Shown here one piece after another: positions 60,320 to 64,000 of a stretch of 64,000 nt of DNA. The translations under genes were made by a program, and so were the position numbers. This stretch comes from Metaruminococcus_A sp050943475 (lineage in GTDB: Bacteria > Bacillota > Clostridia > Oscillospirales > Ruminococcaceae): NCBI GenBank assembly GCA_050943475.1, contig JBMNPF010000004.1:152807-216806 (forward strand). The letters run 5' to 3'. Each line of letters starts with the position of its first letter. Position 1 is the stretch's first letter. The notes under the pieces were generated by a model, which saw only the letters and a list, made by a program, of their open reading frames with translations, was not told where the DNA came from and made no database searches.

Positions 60320-61654
60320 CTACTCCTGCAAAGAATGGTCCGGCATATCTGCAAACGCTGCGGCATCCTCCTGTAATTGTGCCAGCATTTTCGCCGGGTC
60401 CTGCCCCAACAAGGTTCCGCGCCAGGCGTTTTCATACGCCGTTTCCAGCTCGTCGCCCAGATATGTTCGATCAAAATTCAGAACATGCAGCGGCCCACTC
60501 AGCAATTGATCCGCCTGAACCAGTTCATCTTTACCGTCGAATTGGGCCGTTTCAAGCGACACTTTTGTAGCAGGCAGCCGGTACAGTTCACCGGCAAGAT
60601 CAAGCTGTACTTCATCCGAGGTCATCCACTTGAGCCATTCAACAGCAGCCTGCTGATTTGCACTGTCCGCGTTCACCGCTATGCTGTGCGTCTGGGCAAA
60701 CCATACGTCCTGTACTCCGCTGCCGCCTTCCAGCTGCGGAAACGGCATAATCCCAACCAGCCCTTTTACAACGGAATCCTCCCGTTGAAAACCGCCGATA
60801 TAGCTCAGGCCGCCAAGCATCATGGCAACTTCTCCCTCAAAAAAGTTAATATTCCTTCCATATTCACGGTAGCGTTCATGCGAATATCCCGAATAAACCG
60901 GAAGGTAATCCTGCTCCATCAGGTCATTCAGCATTCCGCCGACCTCCGCGTAGGGTTCCGGCGCAAGATCAAACGAACCGTCCAGCATTGTTTCAAACGG
61001 CTTGGTCCCAGCCTTTCGCTGCAGCAGGTAATCTGCAAACCGGGCGACCCGGTTATCGTCCCCATCCAGCAACAGCGGCGGGATACCTGCCGCCTTCAGC
61101 GCCTCGCAGGCTTCCAGAAAATCATCCCATGTCCGAATCTCCTCCGCCCGGATATTTGCCTGCTCAAAAAAACGGGTGTTGTAAAAAATACAATTTGCCT
61201 GAAAGGTGATAGGAACCGACCAGATTTTCCCCTCATATTCGGAAGAAACAAAGGCACCCTCCCGGAAAGAGGCGTACCACTCACCGTCCGCCTCCAGGCA
61301 AGGGGTCAATTCGGCAAGCGCGCCCTCCTTTGCAAATTTCTGAACACGAGCCTCTAACTCCGGGCCAAACAAAATCAAATCCGGCATCTGGTTGGAGGAG
61401 GCAAGCGCATTGAGCTTATCCAAATATTGCTGTTCCGGATAGACCTCGGTTTTAAGAACGGTTTCCGTATTGCCAAAGTTAAATTCCCCCACCGCCGTAT
61501 AAATAGACTCCATAAGCGCGTCGGAACTGGACGCACGATCGGTATATACCATCATTCGCAGCTCCACTTTTTCCCGCTGCTGGCCACAGGACGTTGCTCC
61601 CACCGGCAACAGCAGCAAAGCGGCAAGCAACACACAAATACGTTTAAAGCGCAT
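60320..61654 (-). CDS. Sugar ABC transporter solute-binding lipoprotein (copy 5)
   Basis: A 444-residue paralogue with a short signal peptide ending GATSC, Cys23 lipidated. It retains ASSNQMPDLILFGPE, FYNTRFFEQANIRAEEIRTW, GEVAMMLGGLSYIGGF and a divergent C-terminal part (YLGDELETAYENAWRGTLL). It is the most divergent copy in the last third. The ATG follows GGAGGGAG. A promoter TTTACT-N17-TATAGT lies upstream and should drive copies 5, 4 and 3 together. Confidence 0.94.
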   Translation of the reverse strand: MRFKRICVLLAALLLLPVGATSCGQQREKVELRMMVYTDRASSSDALMESIYTAVGEFNFGNTETVLKTEVYPEQQYLDKLNALASSNQMPDLILFGPELEARVQKFAKEGALAELTPCLEADGEWYASFREGAFVSSEYEGKIWSVPITFQANCIFYNTRFFEQANIRAEEIRTWDDFLEACEALKAAGIPPLLLDGDDNRVARFADYLLQRKAGTKPFETMLDGSFDLAPEPYAEVGGMLNDLMEQDYLPVYSGYSHERYREYGRNINFFEGEVAMMLGGLSYIGGFQREDSVVKGLVGIMPFPQLEGGSGVQDVWFAQTHSIAVNADSANQQAAVEWLKWMTSDEVQLDLAGELYRLPATKVSLETAQFDGKDELVQADQLLSGPLHVLNFDRTYLGDELETAYENAWRGTLLGQDPAKMLAQLQEDAAAFADMPDHSLQE

Positions 61655-61714
61655 GGTTCTCCCTCCATTTCATACAGCGGTGCTGTCCATAATAGGAAGC
61701 ACTTCTCTACTATA

Positions 61715-61743
61715 ACTATACCTTAATTTCGTCGCACAGTAAA
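61715..61743 (-). promoter_or_regulatory. Promoter of the binding-protein 5-4-3 transcript
   Basis: On the minus strand TTTACT (61743-61738), 17 bases, TATAGT (61720-61715). The repeat sites seen at copies 1 and 2 are not clearly present. Confidence 0.6.
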
Positions 61744-61815
61744 CAAAAACAGCTTTATTTTTCATATTTTATTCACTTTTATATTTATTTTTATAGATAT
61801 TATACATCAACTACA

Positions 61816-61890
61816 TTAAAAAACTCTCCCCGGTGGTTTCAGGTATTCAAGCTGCGTTCTGTGCAGTTTTTCACATCTCCGCTCTCCCAT
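61816..61890 (-). CDS. Possible small ORF (24 codons)
   Basis: An ATG at 61890 on the minus strand follows AGGAGGAG at six bases, a very strong ribosome site. The frame encodes a basic 24-residue peptide starting MGERRCEKLHRTQ and ending PPGRVF before TAA. It lies upstream of the copy 5 promoter. It may be a real small protein, or the start of a lost gene; no family is recognised. Confidence 0.3.
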   Translation of the reverse strand: MGERRCEKLHRTQLEYLKPPGRVF

Positions 61891-62111
61891 ATTTCTCCTC
61901 CTAAAAAATGACGCGAATCCTTACGGAACAGATTGGTAAGTCAGAGCCGATTCCGCAGCCGTCAGTCTCGTATTTCACAAAAAATGAGCCGCAGCCAGCC
62001 GAAACATCCTTGAACCAGCCGCAACATGTCCGCCCGGGCAAATCGCTCCTTCAGCCTGTCCAAAATCGAGCTCGGTTTCTCGCACAAAATAATCCTCATA
62101 AAACCCGCAAA

Positions 62112-62149
62112 CAAAAAACCAGCCGCGGGAGGTTTCCCGCAGCTGGTTT
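62112..62149 (-). terminator. Terminator of GH43 copy 2
   Basis: AAACCAGCCGCGGGA (62116-62130) pairs, with one mismatch, with TCCCGCAGCTGGTTT (62135-62149). On the minus strand a T-run follows (TTTTTTGTTTG). Confidence 0.8.
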
Positions 62150-62157
62150 GCCGAATA

Positions 62158-63723
62158 TTAATCACGGCCGGTGTATTCAAAATAATCAAAGTCAGCATGA
62201 TTTTCGCTCGGCATGCCATTGCTGCTGGTGAACATACCAATGGTATTGCCCACAAAACCGCCCGCCACATCGGTTGAGAGGATGCGCGCATCCACATCGC
62301 CAATGAGAAGCTGGGTTTTTGCAAAGGTTTTCCCGTAATAGAACCGAAGCGCCTGGCCATCCTGCTGGACATGCAGGTAGACACGCGCCGCATGGAACGG
62401 CGCCCTGGCGAGCACGGTTTCTTCACCCGCTTCACACCGCACCAGGCGGACGACGGTTTCGCCGTCTTCCAGCGCATATTCAAACCGGTACTGATAGGTG
62501 TCGCTCTGTACCAGAGCAATTCCTGCCGTCTCATGCTCGTTTGCCGGTTCAAACTCAAACGCCGTATTGACCGAGAAGTTGATGTGCTGCTGCCGCAGGC
62601 AGACATAGGCGGGTGCGCAGGGTTCGGTCAGCTTTTCCGGGATGGTGGAAAGCTGCAGATATCCCTCACGGGCGTCCATGGAAACGACCCCATCCGCGAC
62701 GTTGCGCAGGGTGAGCCATTTTTGATCCAGCTCAAGATCGTCAAAATGGTCACAGGCCGGCTTGCTTTCATAAATCACTTCCGGCAGGTCCGGCGCCTTG
62801 TGGATGGTCTCCACCAGACCGACGCCGCGGTTGACAATCAGCCAGCCGTTTTCCCATTCCACCGGGACGAGAAAGGTCTCGCGCCCAAGGTTGCGGTAAT
62901 AGCCGCCGTAGGTACGGGAACCGAGCAGCACCATGTACCACTGGCCGTCCGGCGTATCGACAAGGTCACCGTGGCCGACGTTGACAATCGGGTAATCCAG
63001 CCCCAAATGACGGTGGGTCAGCACCGGATTCGCCGGGTTGCCCTCATACGGCCCGGTAAGGGTTTTGCTGCGTGCCATGGTCACCGAATGGTTGTGTTCG
63101 GTGCCGCCTTCGGCGATCATCAGGTAATAATAACCGTCCTTTTTATAAAGGTGGGGACCCTCCGGCCAGACGGCATTTTTAAGTGCCCCTTCCCAGAGGA
63201 CATAGGTCTCGCCCACCAGCTTCATGGTTGTAAGATCCAGCTCCTGCATCCAGATCTGGTTGTCGCCAAAGTAGCGGGATTCCGCCCCGCGTTTCTGCCG
63301 GGTGCCGATGTAGTAGGCCTTGCCGTCGTCGTCAAAGAAAAGGGACGGGTCAATATCCGGCGCGCCCTCAAAGAAATACGGCTCGCTCCACGGGCCGGCC
63401 GGGTCCTTGGCGGTGACCACAAAGTTGCCGCCCGCACCCACATTGGTGGTAATCATATAAAAAGTACCATTGTGGTAGCGGATGGTCGGCGCGTAAATGC
63501 CGCCGGAATGATGCTGGGTGCCGAACTGCGCCTGGGACGGGCGGTCGAGCACATTGCCAATCTGCTCCCAGTGGACCAGATCCTTGCTGTGGAAAATCGG
63601 CACGCCGGGGAAATACACAAAGCTGGAGTTGACCAGGTAGAAGTCATCCCCCACCCTGCATACCGACGGATCCGGATAAAAGCCCGGAAGAACCGGGTTT
63701 TGATAGGTTCGCTCGTTTGACAT
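62158..63723 (-). CDS. GH43 beta-xylosidase/alpha-L-arabinofuranosidase (copy 2)
   Basis: A 521-residue inverting enzyme without signal peptide. The propeller has catalytic Asp18 in GFYPDPSV, Asp125 in APDIDPSLFFDDDG and Glu188 in VWPEGPHLYKK; the C-terminal beta-sandwich (about residues 325-521) ends in DFDYFEYTGRD. This arrangement is closest to GH43 subfamilies 11/12 beta-xylosidases. It shares the general design of copy 1 (46750-48306) but is clearly a different enzyme. The ATG follows GGAGGG. Upstream on the opposite strand begins the tandem structured repeat, so the promoter must lie within about 95 bases. Confidence 0.94.
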   Translation of the reverse strand: MSNERTYQNPVLPGFYPDPSVCRVGDDFYLVNSSFVYFPGVPIFHSKDLVHWEQIGNVLDRPSQAQFGTQHHSGGIYAPTIRYHNGTFYMITTNVGAGGNFVVTAKDPAGPWSEPYFFEGAPDIDPSLFFDDDGKAYYIGTRQKRGAESRYFGDNQIWMQELDLTTMKLVGETYVLWEGALKNAVWPEGPHLYKKDGYYYLMIAEGGTEHNHSVTMARSKTLTGPYEGNPANPVLTHRHLGLDYPIVNVGHGDLVDTPDGQWYMVLLGSRTYGGYYRNLGRETFLVPVEWENGWLIVNRGVGLVETIHKAPDLPEVIYESKPACDHFDDLELDQKWLTLRNVADGVVSMDAREGYLQLSTIPEKLTEPCAPAYVCLRQQHINFSVNTAFEFEPANEHETAGIALVQSDTYQYRFEYALEDGETVVRLVRCEAGEETVLARAPFHAARVYLHVQQDGQALRFYYGKTFAKTQLLIGDVDARILSTDVAGGFVGNTIGMFTSSNGMPSENHADFDYFEYTGRD

Positions 63724-63820
63724 ACAATCCCTCCAAATTCATCGCTGTTAGCATCATCATAACACTTTCACGCTGCCGCCGTCAACGGATTGTTTTTTGT
63801 TGCCGTATTCAGTCGAACCG

Positions 63821-63936
63821 TGGTATAATAACCTCTGCGGTGCCCAAAATCGAAGATTTTGACCGCGACGAGAACATTGTTCCATGCAAAACCGCGGCAA
63901 CGCACGGTTTTGTTGTGGGCGTCTGCACGCCGTTCA
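63821..63936 (+). repeat. Structured tandem repeat unit (right-edge locus, first unit)
   Basis: The 116-bp unit has TGGTATAATAACCTC (63821-63835), bulged hairpin H1 (outer stem GCGGT 63837-63841 / ACCGC 63862-63866, bulge GCC, inner stem CAAAATC 63845-63851 / GATTTTG 63855-63861, loop GAA), GAGAACATTGT (63870-63880), hairpin H2 (AAAACCG 63888-63894 / CGGTTTT 63905-63911) and hairpin H3 (GGCGT 63918-63922 / ACGCC 63927-63931). Element order is the same as in the unit at 30936-31057 on the other strand. Confidence 0.7.
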
Positions 63937-64000
63937 TGGTATAATAACCTCTGCGGTGCCCAAAATCGAAGATTTTGACCGCAACGAGAACATTGTTCCA
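63937..64000 (+). repeat. Structured tandem repeat unit (second unit, cut by the window end)
   Basis: From TGGTATAATA at 63937 this copy repeats the first 64 bases of the previous unit with one substitution (GCAACG for GCGACG, after H1). It runs off the window, so the array length and the gene it precedes are unknown. Confidence 0.7.

Larger units (their letters stand above)
61655..62106. other. Intergenic region upstream of binding-protein gene 5
   Basis: Contains the copy 5 promoter and a 24-codon minus-strand frame with a strong ribosome site (61816-61890). Nothing else is recognised in this AT-rich stretch. Confidence 0.45.

Noticed and set aside
62371..63720. 449-codon plus-strand frame opposite GH43 copy 2
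   Set aside because: Shadow of the GH43 gene; the composition reflects its reverse complement and no family is recognisable.

Overview
The window is a moderately GC-rich chromosome segment from an anaerobic, probably spore-forming member of the Clostridia (Ruminococcaceae/Oscillospiraceae-like). This is inferred from a SpoIID-type protein, a B12-dependent (class II) ribonucleotide reductase, a T-box-controlled threonyl-tRNA synthetase, acetate kinase, a methylglyoxal synthase, both citrate synthase lineages, and many plant-polysaccharide glycosidases. No rRNA, tRNA, CRISPR array, prophage or intact insertion sequence was recognised.

Layout. 1-12 kb: housekeeping genes (VanZ-like protein, glycerol kinase, DUF1015 protein, T-box/thrS, LCP-like protein, Nudix hydrolase, nrdJ with a tandem NrdR-box candidate, a VanY-type carboxypeptidase). 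12-22.8 kb: GH51 arabinofuranosidase, a nucleotidyltransferase, a class C beta-lactamase-like hydrolase, a heterodimeric ABC exporter pair, an AbrB-type membrane protein and SpoIID. 23-34 kb: Si-type citrate synthase with a coupled membrane protein, NAD(P)HX epimerase, divergent tmcAL and ackA, a GH42 beta-galactosidase, an AT-rich GNAT gene, then an HD protein-trmB-mgsA operon. 34-40 kb: a minus-strand sugar cluster (GH95, PfkB kinase, GH51 and a YgjP-like metallopeptidase). 40-46.5 kb: YbaK editing protein and lipoprotein, FNT channel, a (homo)citrate synthase-family gene resembling Re-citrate synthase with its own GntR regulator and an MGMT-type protein, a zincin and a GT4 glycosyltransferase.

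46.7-63.7 kb is one carbohydrate-uptake locus: GH43 plus a YesM/YesN-type two-component system on the plus strand, converging on two MalF/MalG-type permeases and five paralogous lipoprotein solute-binding proteins on the minus strand. A decayed sixth binding-protein copy lies between the second and third, and another GH43 gene closes the locus. No transport ATPase gene is present, so a shared ATPase encoded elsewhere must serve it. The GH51, GH43, GH42 and GH95 genes together suggest growth on arabinoxylan, arabinan or galactan oligosaccharides.

The least explained signal is a tandem, structured intergenic repeat seen in two places: upstream of the GH42 gene (minus strand, 30920-31057) and at the right edge of the window (plus strand, from 63821). 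Each unit of about 116-122 bp starts with an extended -10-like box (TGGTATAATA), followed by a bulged hairpin with a GAA loop whose stems differ between loci by compensatory changes, a conserved GAGAACATTGT block and two further hairpins. Many true start codons lie inside the longest open frames; they were moved on the basis of Shine-Dalgarno sites and promoters.
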